Below, piece by piece: positions 1 to 10,970 of a DNA stretch of 64,000 bases; position 1 is the first letter of the stretch, and every line of letters begins with the position of its first letter. Location of the stretch: NCBI GenBank assembly GCA_963726375.1, contig CAVSCE010000009.1, forward strand, positions 620,001 to 684,000, read 5' to 3'. Origin of the DNA: UTCFX2 sp963726375 (GTDB lineage: Bacteria; Chloroflexota; Anaerolineae; Anaerolineales; UBA4823). The notes under the pieces were generated by a model. The model had not been told where the DNA came from. It ran no database searches and was given only the letters and a program-made list of their open reading frames with translations. A program made the position numbers and the translations under genes.

Positions 1-2
1 AT

Positions 3-423
3 GTTTTCCGGCTGCGATATTTTTACGTTTTCGTTGGCGGTGTTTTAGCCGGACTGGCTGGTGCTACAATCAGTTTAGCCGTAGCGCCTGGATGGTTCAG
101 CGAGCTGACGACCGCAGGTCAGGGATGGATTGCAATTGGCTTGGTGATCTTCGCCCAGTGGGACCCCGTTCAAGCAGCGGTTGGGTCATATGCTTTTGGC
201 GCTTTGCGCCGGCTGATCCTGGATATCCAGGGTCCAATGATGCTTCTCGGCATTGCCTAATCCTTTTTATTTCAATCCTTATTGGGGTTTCTTTTTACAA
301 ATGATCCCTTATGCCTTCACGATCATCGTATTGGTGATTGGTTCACGCGAAGCGATCCGAAAACGAATGGGGTCACCTGCTGCGCTAGGAACTCCTTACA
401 TTCGCGGTGAGCGAGGTCTGTAA
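3..423 (+). CDS. ABC transporter permease, simple sugar/nucleoside type (5' partial, frameshifted)
   Basis: The C-terminal part of an inner-membrane permease of the branched BPD_transp_2 group, which imports nucleosides or simple sugars together with a BMP-type binding protein. The frame open from the window edge reads RLRYFYVFVGGVLAGLAGA and continues through GWIAIGLVIFAQW, both typical of this family. It stops at 258-260, but a one-base shift there restores the family C-terminus (FFLQMIPYAFTIIVLVIG) up to the stop at 421-423. The N-terminal half and any ATPase partners lie outside the window. The substrate cannot be told from this fragment. Confidence 0.75.
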
Positions 424-481
424 GCAGCAGATGCTGTAAGGATGAAGGTTTTAAATTCAATTTAGCTTTAGGAGTATTTAG

Positions 482-1732
482 ATGAGAAAGTTTCTCGGTT
501 ACAAATGTTCAATTTGCGGGTCAGAATTTCCGCCCGATGAACAAATTTATACCTGTCCAAAAGACCAGGGAAACCTGGATGTTGTTTTAGACTTTGCAGG
601 CATTCACATTGCCTTGGGACCTTCAGGTCTGCCATTAGCGGGTGAACCGTCTCTCTGGCGCTATCTACCACTCCTGCCAGTGCCCGATCCTGGTGGATTG
701 GGAACAACACTTCGACTTGCCGGTTGGACGCCTGTCCTCAACCCTGATCGTCTTGCCGGAGAATTGGGATTAGAAAAGCTCTGGATTAAGGATGAAAGCA
801 GGAATCCGACTGCTTCATTCAAAGACCGGGCCAGTGCAATCGTCGTCAGTAGGGCTCGTGAGATTAATGCGGAAGTGATCGTCACTGCATCCACCGGAAA
901 CGCTGGCGCTGCATTGGCTGGGATGTCTGCAGCCGTCGGTCAAAAAGCTGTCATTTTTGCTCCGAAAACCGCTCCTCCTGCAAAAGTAGCTCAGCTGCTG
1001 GTTTTCGGCGCACAAGTGCTGCTCGTTGACGGCACCTATGATGATGCATTTGACCTGACAATTCAGGCAGCGGCTGAATTTGGATGGTATTGCCGGAATA
1101 CGGGATTTAACCCTTTCACTGCTGAAGGAAAAAAGACTGCCGGTTTGGAAATTTGGGATTGGCACAGAAGTTCTGACCTGAGGTTCCCAATTTCCGACTT
1201 GAATGTTTTTGTTTCTGTTGGAGATGGGAATATTATCTCTGGAATTCATAAAGGATTTAAAGATTTGGTTTCGCTCGGCTGGATTGAAAAACCTCCTCGA
1301 ATATTCGGGGTTCAGGCAGAAGGCTCAGCAGCCATTGCTAATGCTTTCAATTCAGGAACAGAGACCATCATTCCAGTTCAGGCGAAGACGATTGCAGACA
1401 GCATCTCCGTGGATCTACCTCGGGATGGTGTTCGAGCAGTCCGGGCAGTGTCCCAAACTGGCGGACAATATGTAATCGTTAGAGATGAAGAAATCATTTC
1501 ATCAATTGCCCAAATGGGAAAAGTTGGCATCTTTGCAGAACCTGCCGGAGCAACCGCATATGCAGGTCTCCAAAAGGCGGTTCAGCTTGGTTTCATAGGC
1601 TCGACCGATCCTGTGCTGGTGTTAAACACTGGAAGCGGGCTGAAAGATGTACGCGCAGCGATGCAAGCTGTCAAAGAAGCTCCAATTATCGAACCAAGTC
1701 TGGATGCCTTGAAACGTCAGATGGGTTTATGA
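482..1732 (+). CDS. thrC: threonine synthase
   Basis: Makes L-threonine from O-phosphohomoserine with pyridoxal phosphate in the cytoplasm. The 416-residue protein has the long-form N-terminal zinc-ribbon-like CxxC (CSIC, residues 9-12), the PLP lysine K114 in NPTASFKDRA, the STGNAGAAL phosphate-binding segment and a glycine-rich SVGDGN loop, all as expected for fold-type II PLP enzymes of the ThrC family. Length is normal and the frame is intact. The start is supported by an AGGAG element about six bases upstream. It follows an ABC permease and precedes a glycosyltransferase, so it is not in a threonine operon here. Confidence 0.93.
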   Translation: MRKFLGYKCSICGSEFPPDEQIYTCPKDQGNLDVVLDFAGIHIALGPSGLPLAGEPSLWRYLPLLPVPDPGGLGTTLRLAGWTPVLNPDRLAGELGLEKLWIKDESRNPTASFKDRASAIVVSRAREINAEVIVTASTGNAGAALAGMSAAVGQKAVIFAPKTAPPAKVAQLLVFGAQVLLVDGTYDDAFDLTIQAAAEFGWYCRNTGFNPFTAEGKKTAGLEIWDWHRSSDLRFPISDLNVFVSVGDGNIISGIHKGFKDLVSLGWIEKPPRIFGVQAEGSAAIANAFNSGTETIIPVQAKTIADSISVDLPRDGVRAVRAVSQTGGQYVIVRDEEIISSIAQMGKVGIFAEPAGATAYAGLQKAVQLGFIGSTDPVLVLNTGSGLKDVRAAMQAVKEAPIIEPSLDALKRQMGL

Positions 1733-1753
1733 TTTTGTCTGCCGAAGATATCG

Positions 1754-1770
1754 TGATCATATCATGATCA
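1754..1770. repeat. 17-bp palindrome overlapping the glycosyltransferase start codon
   Basis: TGATCAT-ATC-ATGATCA forms a perfect 7+3+7 inverted repeat. Its right arm contains the ATG (1764-1766) of the following glycosyltransferase. It could be an operator or a translation-blocking hairpin, or chance; nothing else in the sequence decides this. Confidence 0.3.
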
Positions 1771-2724
1771 AACCTGTTCTAAGCATTGTCGCCCCTGTTT
1801 TCAATGAATTCAGCTACTCTGCCTGAGTTTTACCGCCGAGTGTCTGAGACTATGCAGGCAACTGGCGAACCCTGGGAATTGATATTAGTTGACGACGGAT
1901 CGCAAGATACATCTGCAGAAATTATTTGCGATTTGGCCAGCCGAGATTACCATATCCGTCCTGTGATCTTTGCGCGAAATTTTGGCCATCAGCTTGCGGT
2001 TACAGCCGGACTTGATTACAGCCGAGGAGATGCAGTAACAATCATTGATTTTGACTTGCAGGATCCTCCTGAAGTGATCCCTGAAATGATTAAAAAATGG
2101 CGAGAAGGTTACGAAGTCGTCTATGCAGTTAGGACAGAACGAGAAGGTGAAACCTGGTTTAAACTATTTACTGCGTCGCTTTTCTATCGATTGATTTATC
2201 GAATCACCGATGTTGATATTCCCCTGGATACTGGCGATTTTCGGTTATTAGATCGTAAAGTGGTGAACGTCCTTTCTCAAATGCGTGAGCGGCATCGGTT
2301 TTTACGGGGAATGTCGGTCTGGGTCGGATTCCGACAAACCGGCGTTCCTTACAAACGTCATGCCCGTTATGCCGGAGAAACAAAGTATCCACTTAAAAAA
2401 ATGGTCAAGTTTGCCAGCGATGCAGTCACAGGCTTTTCATATCTTCCACTCCAGCTCGCTACATATATTGGTTTCATATCCGCAGGAGTCAGTATCCTGG
2501 CTATACCTATCGTTATTGCTTTGCGTCTCGCAGGCGACCAGTCATTTTTTGGGCAGGCATCTACATTGATCGCAGTACTTTTCCTCGGCGGAGTTCAATT
2601 AATATCGCTTGGGATCCTTGGCGAATATATTGGCCGTTTATACGATGAGGCTCGTGCCAGGCCGCTTTATATCGTCCGCGATGACCCCGCGACTTTGAAA
2701 TTCGTTGAGGATGATCTTAACTGA
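1764..2724 (+). CDS. family 2 glycosyltransferase, GtrB/dolichol-phosphate-mannose-synthase-like (frameshifted)
   Basis: Likely transfers a sugar from a nucleotide donor to a polyprenyl phosphate at the membrane. The ATG at 1764 starts the classic GT2 N-terminus MIKPVLSIVAPVFNE. A one-base shift at about 1804-1812 moves to the frame with LPEFYRR, ELILVDDGS, FDLQDPPE and RFLRGM. Two C-terminal hydrophobic segments (about 2450-2520 and 2555-2630) followed by GILGEYIGRLYDEARARP are typical of the GtrB group. Without the shift the frame would have to begin at a TTG and lose the nucleotide-binding strand, so the upstream ATG is preferred. Known members feed lipid-linked sugars into O-antigen or surface glycan modification; the sugar is unknown here. 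Confidence 0.85.
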
Positions 2725-2777
2725 CCAGTAGATCATCATTGAGTAATAAATACAAATTCTTAAGGAGAGATAACAAA

Positions 2778-4247
2778 ATGGCAACAATAGATTTAACAAT
2801 GGATAAAGACCGTCGGAAACGCGGAATTCAGCGCGCTCGAGAGCGAAAGATCGTCATCCCTACCTATGCACAAATGAAAGATCCTCAAAAAATGCCGACA
2901 GCTGTCAAAGAGCAGCTTCGCTCGGTTGGACTTTGGGACGTAAACCCGCTCAACCTTTTTAGAATCACCTGGAAGAACGAACCAGTCGCAAAAGGTGGCG
3001 GGTATGGAAATGTAAATTACATGGAACTTCCCTCCAGCCTGACTGGGACTTCAGCGTGGGTCATTGTTCTGGTTGGCAAATGGTTCCCAACGGGGGCTCA
3101 TAAAGTCGGCGCAGCATTTGGTTGTCTGGTACCCCGACTTGTTACTGGTCAGTTTGATCCCACAACCCAAAAAGCAGTTTGGCCGTCAACCGGAAATTAT
3201 TGCCGAGGCGGGGCTTATGATTTTGCCCTTCTCGCTTGTGAGTTGATCGCGATACTTCCTGAAGGGATGAGCAGGGAACGATTTGATTGGCTGTCGAAGA
3301 TCGCTGGTGAAGTGATTGCGACGCCAGGAACTGAATCTAATGTGAAAGAGATTTTTGATAAATGTTGGGAGCTTCGAAGATCCGGTCAGGATCTAGCGAT
3401 CTTCAACCAGTTTGATGAATTTGGGAATTACCTCTGGCATTATGAAGTGACCGGACACGCCATGAAGGAAGTACTTGAACATGTGATGGGTCCACGCGAT
3501 ACCTACCGGGGGATGACCTCAGCAACTGGTTCGGCTGGTACGATCGGATCAGGTGACTATATGAAAGAACTATTCCCTTCCAGCAAGATCGTCGCCAGCG
3601 AGGCGCTTCAGTGCCCAACTCTGCTTGAAAATGGGTTTGGGGCTCACCGCATCGAAGGTATCGGCGATAAGCATGTTCCATGGATCCATAACGTCAAGAA
3701 TACAGACATGATCGTGGCAATTGACGACAATGCAGTCGTTAACCTTGCCCGTCTTTTCAATGAGCCAACCGGAAAAGCCTATCTGATTAAAAAGGGTGTG
3801 CCTGAAGAGACAGTTAATAATCTGAATTTAATGGGTTTCTCGGGTATTTCTAATGTTCTTTCTGCGATAAAATTTGCCAAGTACTACGAATTGGGCGAAA
3901 ATGATATCGTGCTGACAATTCTGACCGATTTAATGGAATTGTATACAAGCCGGTTGGAGGAAATGCACGAAGAGTTTGGAGAGTATACTGCCTCCGACGC
4001 TGCCGCTCACTATGCGCATTATCTTCACGGTCAATCCACCGACAACCTGATCGAGCTTTCCTACCAGGACCGCCGCCGGGTTCATAATTTGAAATATTTC
4101 ACCTGGGTAGAGCAGCAAGGCAAGACCTACGAAGAAATTCAAGCTCAATGGTACGACCGCGACTACTGGACTGAATTTCACACCCAGGTTGACCAGATCG
4201 ATGAGCTGATTCGTGAATTCAACCATGATGTTGGTTTGGACCGATAA
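2778..4247 (+). CDS. PLP-dependent fold-type II enzyme, subfamily not assigned
   Basis: A 489-residue protein of the cysteine-synthase/tryptophan-synthase-beta superfamily. The probable PLP lysine is K109 in TGAHKVGAA, which resembles the TrpB GAHK context more than the cysteine-synthase NPTGSHKDR context. A glycine-rich phosphate-binding loop (SATGSAGTIGSGDY) and the HRIEGIGDKHVP segment resemble cysteine synthase and cystathionine beta-synthase. The start is the ATG at 2778, preceded by TAAGGAGAG; the in-frame TTG at 2739 lacks such a signal. It is much longer than CysK (about 310 residues), with an extra C-terminal region rich in acidic and aromatic residues. The reaction is unknown; a beta-elimination or replacement on an amino acid is the safest guess. 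A strong terminator follows. Confidence 0.72.
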   Translation: MATIDLTMDKDRRKRGIQRARERKIVIPTYAQMKDPQKMPTAVKEQLRSVGLWDVNPLNLFRITWKNEPVAKGGGYGNVNYMELPSSLTGTSAWVIVLVGKWFPTGAHKVGAAFGCLVPRLVTGQFDPTTQKAVWPSTGNYCRGGAYDFALLACELIAILPEGMSRERFDWLSKIAGEVIATPGTESNVKEIFDKCWELRRSGQDLAIFNQFDEFGNYLWHYEVTGHAMKEVLEHVMGPRDTYRGMTSATGSAGTIGSGDYMKELFPSSKIVASEALQCPTLLENGFGAHRIEGIGDKHVPWIHNVKNTDMIVAIDDNAVVNLARLFNEPTGKAYLIKKGVPEETVNNLNLMGFSGISNVLSAIKFAKYYELGENDIVLTILTDLMELYTSRLEEMHEEFGEYTASDAAAHYAHYLHGQSTDNLIELSYQDRRRVHNLKYFTWVEQQGKTYEEIQAQWYDRDYWTEFHTQVDQIDELIREFNHDVGLDR

Positions 4248-4299
4248 TTTCAGGAAAATCGGCTCAGCTCACGTTTAGTTGCAGGATAATCTCAATTTT

Positions 4300-4348
4300 C
4301 AGGGGGTTCCGGTGTGATTGCACTGGAACTCCCTGATCTTTCTTTTTG
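4300..4348 (+). terminator. Rho-independent terminator after the PLP enzyme
   Basis: A near-perfect 15-bp stem (4300-4314 with 4321-4335, two G-T wobbles) closes a 6-base loop and is followed by ATCTTTCTTTTTG. It ends the transcript from the PLP enzyme gene. The start codon of the next gene lies only four bases beyond the T-tract. Confidence 0.88.
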
Positions 4349-4351
4349 CCT

Positions 4352-7300
4352 ATGCATACCCTCGATCTTGATACTTTAAACAAAGATCGACTGATTTCAT
4401 CAGTCGATGACGAAACCTATCAAATTGGATTTAAGCTTTTTGAAAACGGTGCGGCGCGTGTAGTTGAGCTGAATGAGCTGACTTCCCGCTGCACAGTAAT
4501 GGACAATCATTACCACCAGATTTTGATTTAAGATCGAAAATCAGCATCTGTACTTAAAATGCGACTGTAACCATGCATCACGCGGTCTTATTTGCGAACA
4601 TGACGTAGCGGCTTGGCTTGCGTTGAGCGAACGATTAAGTAAAGAAATCCCACCTGAGTGGCAATCTCAGGCGGCGAAGCTTGTAGAAGCGACAAACGAA
4701 TCAGAGTTTAACAGCCAATTAGAATTTCTGCTTTTTTTTAGCCTTCAAAAGGACCTCGCTTCAAGATCGCCTTCCTGGCTAGTAATCCCATTAATTTTGT
4801 ATCGAAATGCAATTACCAAAGAATTCATCGATTTTGAATTTAATCAGAATTCCCTCCTCGATTGGGAACAATTCTTTCTTGGTCATCCAGAGCTGATCTC
4901 CCGTTTGCGTCAGCCTGTTCAGGAGTTTAACCCACATTCTTGCTTGAATGCAAGCGTCGAAGCAGTCCGACTTGCCAATGTCATTTCAGACCATAAGAAG
5001 GTCCAAAACTTACCCCATCTTTTTATGATTGAAGACTTTCTGTCATTGATTTGTCTGGTAGACGGAGCGATATTCCTTGGGGATATTGAGCTACCACTTC
5101 GAAAACAGATAAGAATTGCATCAAGACCTGTTCAGATCCAATTGAAAATCTGTCGCGAAAACGGGGGCATCTTTTTTCAGCCCGTTCTCATCCTTGATCA
5201 AATTGAAAAGGAAATTTCTGCAGGAAAATTTCAGATTATCCATGATATTCCAGTCTGGATTTCTATTCGAAGATACTATTGCGGAGTTGGAGAGCCCAGT
5301 TTCAGCGAAAGCCCTGGAGACTTTATTTTCGATTGGAAGAATTAACGTACCCGAATCAGATATTGAAAAATTTGCGGACCAATATCTTCTAGAACTGGCA
5401 AAACAAATCCATGTCATCGGAGATGCGGTGGATTGGCAAGAATATGATTTAATTCCAGTCCCTCGTCTGTATTTGAATGAAACAAATGGAGAATTATTTA
5501 TCCAACTTCGATTTGCTTACCAGGATGTCGAACTTGATTATGATCCATCAATGCCATTGGAAAGCATCCAACAGATCGGCGGATCGTTAAGACTTGTACG
5601 GATTTCTCGAAAACCACAAAAAGAACAAGAATATTATGATCTCTTAATGACCAGCGGATTTGGGCTCAAACGAGCGCCGATCCCAGGGATATCCGGGTAT
5701 TTTCGATTAAAGGCACGAGTTCACCCTGTTAACTTCATCTTGAATATTCTTCCACGACTTGCCCAAGAAGGTTACGAAGTCTTCGGGGAAGAAAAACTCA
5801 AAACTGCTCGCGTAAATCGCCACACTCCAACAATTTCCTTCAAAATATCTTCTGGAATTGATTGGTTTGATGTCCGAACAATCATCTTATTTGGCGACCA
5901 GGAAGTTCCGATAAAAGAGTTGCGCAGGATGGTTCGAAAACAGGAGCGTTATATTAAGCTTGCTGATGGTTCGATCGGCGAAATTCCAGAAGATTGGCTA
6001 GAGCGGTTTCGACATATTTTTGCGATCGGTGAAATTCAAGGACAGGTGTTGAGGCTATCAAAAAATCACTTGAATATCATTGAGGCGGCATTAGAAGGGT
6101 CAGATCCAATCCAGGCAGATGATGAGTTCTCGCATCGGCGTAGTGAAATTAAGAAGCTAATGTCAAGGAATTTTCATGAAATTCCTCCCAGGTCAATCCC
6201 AGATGGCTTTATCGGTGAGCTTCGACCATATCAAAAAGCTGGATTTGATTGGCTGCATTTCCTTCGTGATCATCAACTGGGTGGTTGCCTTGCCGACGAT
6301 ATGGGATTGGGAAAGACAATTCAAACGCTCGCATTTCTTAGATCGATATATTCGAATAAAGTAATAATCCACGAACAACTAACTGCCAGCTTACTAGTCG
6401 TTCCGAGATCTCTCCTGGTCAATTGGCAAAGGGAGGCTGCCAGGTTTACACCAGATTTGAAGATATTTGAGTTCTTTGATTCCAATCGAGGGAAATCCCC
6501 TGAAGTATTTCAGGGAAATGACCTGGTAGTAACAACCTATGGGATTATGCTTCGAGATATTCACATGCTACACAGCTACCCCTTCCACTATATAATCCTT
6601 GATGAATTTCAAGCTATCAAAAACCCATTATCTCAGACGGCACGCGCTGCGCATCTTCTTCGTTCTCAACACAGATTAGTATTGACTGGCACGCCCATTG
6701 AAAATTCCACATCGGAGCTTTGGTCGCAGTTTCATTTTCTAAATCCTGGATTATTGGGCAACATGAGATATTTTAAGAATGAATTTGGATTACCCATCGA
6801 GAAGCGAAACGATGAATACGCAGCTGAAAAATTACGAAAGATGGTTTTCCCATTTATTCTCCGGCGAACTAAGGCTCAGGTCGCTCCTGAGCTTCCTCCA
6901 AAAACAGAGAGAATAATTTATTGTGATATGGAACCATCGCAAAGAAAAATGTACAACCGAGTTCGTGATTCTTACCGCAGCGTCTTACTCGGATTGATAG
7001 AAAATCAGACAATAGAACACAGTAAATTGCGAATTATTGAAGGATTATTACGGCTTCGGCAAATTTCAAACCATCCAAAATTAGTCGACGAAAAATATCA
7101 TGGTTCTTCAGGAAAATTTGACTTCCTAATTGAGATGCTGATGACTTTGAAATATGAAGGGCATAAAGCCTTAGTATTTTCACAATTCGTCCAGATGTTG
7201 AATCTGATCCGGACATCCATTGATGCTCAAGGAATTCCGTATGCCTATCTCGATGGTCAAACCCAATCACGGCAAGAGCAGGTTGATACATTTCAAGACC

Positions 7301-7614
7301 ATCCTGAAATTCCATTATTTCTAATAAGCCTGAAGGCAGGGGGATTGGGTTTGAATCTTACAGCTGCTGATTATGTAATCCAGGTTGATCCCTGGTGGAA
7401 TCCGGCTGTAGAAGAGCAAGCTTCTAATCGAACGCATAGAATTGGTCAAGATAAACCGGTTTTCATTTTTCGATTAATTACAAAGGATTCTGTAGAAGAA
7501 AAAGTCCTTCTGCTCCAGGAACGTAAAAAAAATCTTGCCGAACAAATAATCTCGTCAAAATCGGGCTTTTTCAAGAATTTATCAGCAGAAGAATTAGAGG
7601 ATCTCTTTAGCTGA
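4352..7614 (+). CDS. SWIM zinc-finger SNF2-family DNA helicase/translocase (frameshifted)
   Basis: A DNA-dependent ATPase of the bacterial SNF2 group, about 1085 residues when the frames are joined. The N-terminal segment from 4352 runs in one frame to about 4524. A second frame then carries a SWIM zinc finger (CDC near 4560 and the C-x-H of GLICEHD near 4593), and a third frame begins near 5250-5260 and holds the rest. Helicase motifs are clear: LADDMGLGKT (motif I, about 6290-6320), DEFQ in place of DEAH (about 6602-6612), LTGTPIEN (motif III) and NRTHRIGQDKP (motif VI, about 7427-7455). Length and domain order match SWIM-SNF2 proteins. The breaks lie in T- or A-rich tracts. The role is chromatin- or repair-like remodelling and is not specific. 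No ribosome-binding site is visible because the start abuts the upstream terminator. Confidence 0.85.
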
Positions 7615-7739
7615 GATTATTGATAAGCCTACCATCTCGATGTCCAGACCAAACAATGGTCTTATTCATAAAAACAAATGACTCATGAGAGCGTCTGTTG
7701 GCAGTTTTTCCGTCTGATGGTAGACTTAACCGATAAATT

Positions 7740-8346
7740 ATGAATGAACCTAAGAATTTAGATTCCACTTCATTAATTCTTAGTTGCTGTAATTAACAAT
7801 CCACGCGACCTTGAAATTGCCCGATTGTTAGGATGGTACCGAATACCTCTTCGATCGGCTCCGAAAGTGGTTGCAGTGGATTATCTCGCTTTTTATCAAA
7901 CAGGCTCATTTGGGGATGAGAAGTGGAGAATCCAATATTATGCGTCTGTAAAAGGTCATGAATTAACCACACGAATAGAACTGATCCACGATGAACCAGA
8001 TCATCCGCATGCACATCGAGAGTATTATAAAATGCAGATTGGACCTCTCGTCCGACTGAAAGAGCCGATTATGGCTGATCAATGGCGTCGGATTTCTTTT
8101 TTTTACACGACAGGAGAACTCTTTCAGTGTGCAGTCTCCATTCGAGACTTAATCGTTAAGTCTGAAGACCGTCAAATTCTCTGGCAAGCGTTAAGAGATA
8201 AGGCTTCTCTAGCTCAAAATTATAAAGCTTCTGAATTTCCGGATATGGAGATCGATCCACGAATTCTGGCGGGATTATTAGGTATTCGTGAGCTTGACCT
8301 ACCTGATAGCGATGCCTCAGAATTAATTTCTCAGGGTGAAGAATAG
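7740..8346 (+). CDS. conserved hypothetical protein (frameshifted near its N-terminus)
   Basis: I do not recognise a named family. The readable frame holds about 185 residues, beginning VAVINNPRDLEIARLLGWYR and containing RSAPKVVAVDYLAFYQT, which look like a conserved soluble domain. No ATG exists in that frame. The ATG at 7740 opens another frame (MNEPKNLDSTSLIL) that joins smoothly after a one-base shift at about 7777-7785, and I take this as the true start. No membrane segment or signal peptide is visible. It ends six bases before the DUF2270 gene, suggesting co-transcription. The 125 bases before it contain only weak hairpins. Confidence 0.6.
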
Positions 8347-8352
8347 TGGCTT

Positions 8353-9458
8353 ATGGGCAAAGAATCCGATCCAGACCAAAATAGCACGGACGACGAAAAA
8401 GGTTCAGGTTTCACTTCTAACGAGAGAAAAACTGAAGGACCCAGCGATTTCGTCTGGTCTTTTCGCGGTTACCAGCTGAAATCAAGCGAATTTACAACCG
8501 CTATGGTCCATTTTTTTCGCGCGGAAGTCCAGCGAGCAAATGTCTGGCGCCAGCGCTTGGATACAACAACAAATTGGGCAGTGATTACGACAGGTGCAGC
8601 ACTATCGATTGCATTTTCACAATCCGGGAATCATGTCGTGATTTTCTTGAATATTCTTCTGGTAACGATCTTCTTACTAATTGAAGGCAGACGATATCGT
8701 TACTACGAGCTTTGGAGTTATCGGGTAAGATTGATGGAGACTGATTTTTTTGCTCCAATGCTGGTTCCTCCATTTCATCCATCACCAGATTGGGCTGAAG
8801 CGTTATCTGAGAGTCTACTTCACCCAACATACCCTATCTCCACCTTGGAGGCGATCGGGAGACGATTAAGAAGGAATTACTTATATATTTATACGATTGT
8901 TGGGTCTGCATGGTTGGCAAAACTTTCGCTGTTACCTCATCCTGTCTCTACCTGGGGTGAACTTAGTGAACGAGCTGCAATTGGACCCGTTAGCGGAATG
9001 GTGGTTTTTTCCATAGCGTTCATTTTTTGTTTGATTGTGGCGATTTTTAGTATCATCACAATTCGATTACAGGGTTCGCCAGGAGAAGTGCTTCCCCGGT
9101 TTGGGCCAGAAGTGGATGGTAAATTAATGGGTGAAAAGACAGGGCAGCCGTCAAAGAAGTGCATGGTTTCGCCCCACCCATCGACGTCCGCAGCTTTTAA
9201 CCCTGATCATCACCGACCAGCAGGAATTAGTAGCTGGAAAAATTATGAAGGATATGGGGCGAGGGATTACATCCTTGAGTGGGAAAGGTATGTACACCGG
9301 TGATACCCACCAAATATCTTCTATGCGCATTAACTGTCACAGAGGTACCTCAGCTAAAATCACTCGTTGTGGCAATTGATCCAAAAGCATTTGTAATTGT
9401 GATGCCAGCAAGCGAGGTCTTGGGTTATGGTTTTCAACCTTTAGATGAGAAAGATTGA
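8353..9458 (+). CDS. DUF2270 membrane protein with a DUF2179-like C-terminal domain (frameshifted)
   Basis: The first about 250 residues are a DUF2270 protein: SEFTTAMVHFFRAEVQRAN, RLDTTTNWAVITTG and EGRRYRYYELW are family signatures, with hydrophobic segments at about 8580-8620, 8630-8680, 8885-8925 and 8990-9060. Beyond about 9170 the frame loses meaning. Another frame then gives TLIITDQQELVAGKIM and RGITSLSGKGMYTG, and after a shift near 9315 a third gives ALTVTEVPQLKSL, IDPKAFVIV and EVLGYGFQPL, ending with TGA at 9456. That matches the DUF2179 domain normally found at the C-terminus of YitT membrane proteins. No separate start codon with a ribosome-binding site was found for the second part, so a single DUF2270-DUF2179 fusion is preferred over two genes. 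Function is unknown. Confidence 0.65.
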
Positions 9459-9467
9459 GGATAAAGC

Positions 9468-10887
9468 ATGTCAATCCTAATCAAATCAGGCACTTTATGT
9501 CACGGCATCGAAATCATATACAGCTGATTTGCTTATTGAAGGCGAGCAAATTACTCAGATCGGCAGCAAACTCGTTGTACCTGGCGCAGAAATCATAGAT
9601 GCATCAGGGAAGTTCATTTTTCCCGGTGGAGTGGATCCCCATACTCATTTTGACCTCCCTATGTTTGGAACTGTTTCTTCAGATGATCATTATACAGGCC
9701 ACAAAGCTGCAGCGTTTGGTGGCACAACCACTGTCATCGATTTTGTTCCTCAAGAAAAAACATCATTAATAGAATCAATACAAAAATGGCGCGACAAAGC
9801 TGATCCGAAAGCTGCAATTGACTTTAGTTTTCACATGAACTTAACCCAATTGGACAAGAAAATTGAGGCGGAAATTCCTTTGCTGCCTGATTGGGGGATT
9901 ACAACTATAAAAGTTTTTACTGCATACAATAACCGCCTGCGCCTGGATGATGGTGAAATCTTTCGGGCAATGCGAATCGCTCGAGATAATGGGCTCCTCA
10001 CCATGCTTCATGCAGAGAATGGAGACATAATTGATGTCCTGACATCTGAAGCCCTGGCTGCTGGATTCAGGACTCCAGAGTGGCATGCGTACACCCGTCC
10101 AGCATGGGGAGCCGTTGAAGCAACTCTGCGTGCCGCAGCCCTCGCAGCTCAGGCGCGTGCCCCGCTTTATATCGTTCATATGAATGTTGCTGGAGAAGTT
10201 GATCAACTTAATTATGTAAGAAGTCATGGTCTGCCAGTAATGGGCGAGACTTGTCCTCAATACTTGTTCTTCACGGTAGAAAACTTAAAAAGACCTGATG
10301 GAGCAAAATGGATATGTTCTCCGCCAATGAGAACTACAGCGGATAACGAACGCCTCTGGCACGGACTGGACGAAAGTATCATTCAGGTAATTGGTACTGA
10401 CCATTGTCCTTTTTTCTTTGACGGGACAAAACCAATTTTGTATGAAGGTGAAAAGGTGGCAATTCCAGGAAAAGAACTGGGATTTGATGATTTTTCGAAG
10501 ATTCCTAACGGTCTTCCGGCAGTTGAAGACCGTTTACCCATACTCTGGACTTATGGAGTCCGAGCAGGAAGAATTTCCGCAAATCAATTCGTTGCTTTGA
10601 CAAGCACCAACCCTGCGAAAATATTCGGCCTTTATCCCAAAAAAGGATGTTTACTGCCTGGTGCGGATGCGGACCTTGTTATCTGGGATCCAGAAAGACG
10701 CCTAACTTATGGGGTAGCACATTCACACCATCGAACAGATTACAATCTTTATGAAGGGTGGCAGTTAACTGGTTTTCCTGAGAAAGTTTTCCTCCGCGGA
10801 CAAATGATCGTTGACAAAGATAGATGGTTGGGAAAGCAGGGCAATGGCAGGTTCGTCAATCGCACACCGGGAGCTCCAGTCCTTTGA
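9468..10887 (+). CDS. hydA: dihydropyrimidinase / D-hydantoinase (frameshifted N-terminus)
   Basis: A cytoplasmic zinc amidohydrolase opening the ring of dihydropyrimidines or hydantoins in reductive pyrimidine breakdown. ATG at 9468, preceded by GAGGATAAAG, gives MSILIKSGTL. A one-base shift at about 9490-9500 then leads into TADLLIEGEQITQIGS. Metal-ligand motifs follow: DPHTHFDL (HxH), TTIKVFTAY with the lysine that is normally carboxylated, LHAENGD, and GTDHCPF. Length of about 470 residues is normal. In the family the product is an N-carbamoyl amino acid; no carbamoylase lies nearby. Allantoinase is less likely given the overall motif set. Confidence 0.87.
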
Positions 10888-10970
10888 AAAAGAGAAACTT
10901 CAGGGAAATATTGAAACTCGTTCAAAAACTTAGAGTCCCTTTTGGCGATCCATTCATCTTTTTAATAGGA

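Noticed and set aside
7620..7735. Hairpin AGACCA/TGGTCT and a 7-bp inverted repeat TACCATC/GATGGTA in the gap after the SNF2 gene
   Set aside because: Short stems with no T-tract; not convincing as a terminator or structured RNA.
9500..9540. UGA in the hydA N-terminus as a selenocysteine codon, prompted by selB
   Set aside because: The protein homology resumes in a different frame, so an indel explains it and no cysteine is expected there.
10824..10970. Upstream extension of the lipoprotein ORF
   Set aside because: It overlaps hydA and contains no signal features; the lipobox-bearing start at 10971 explains the protein.
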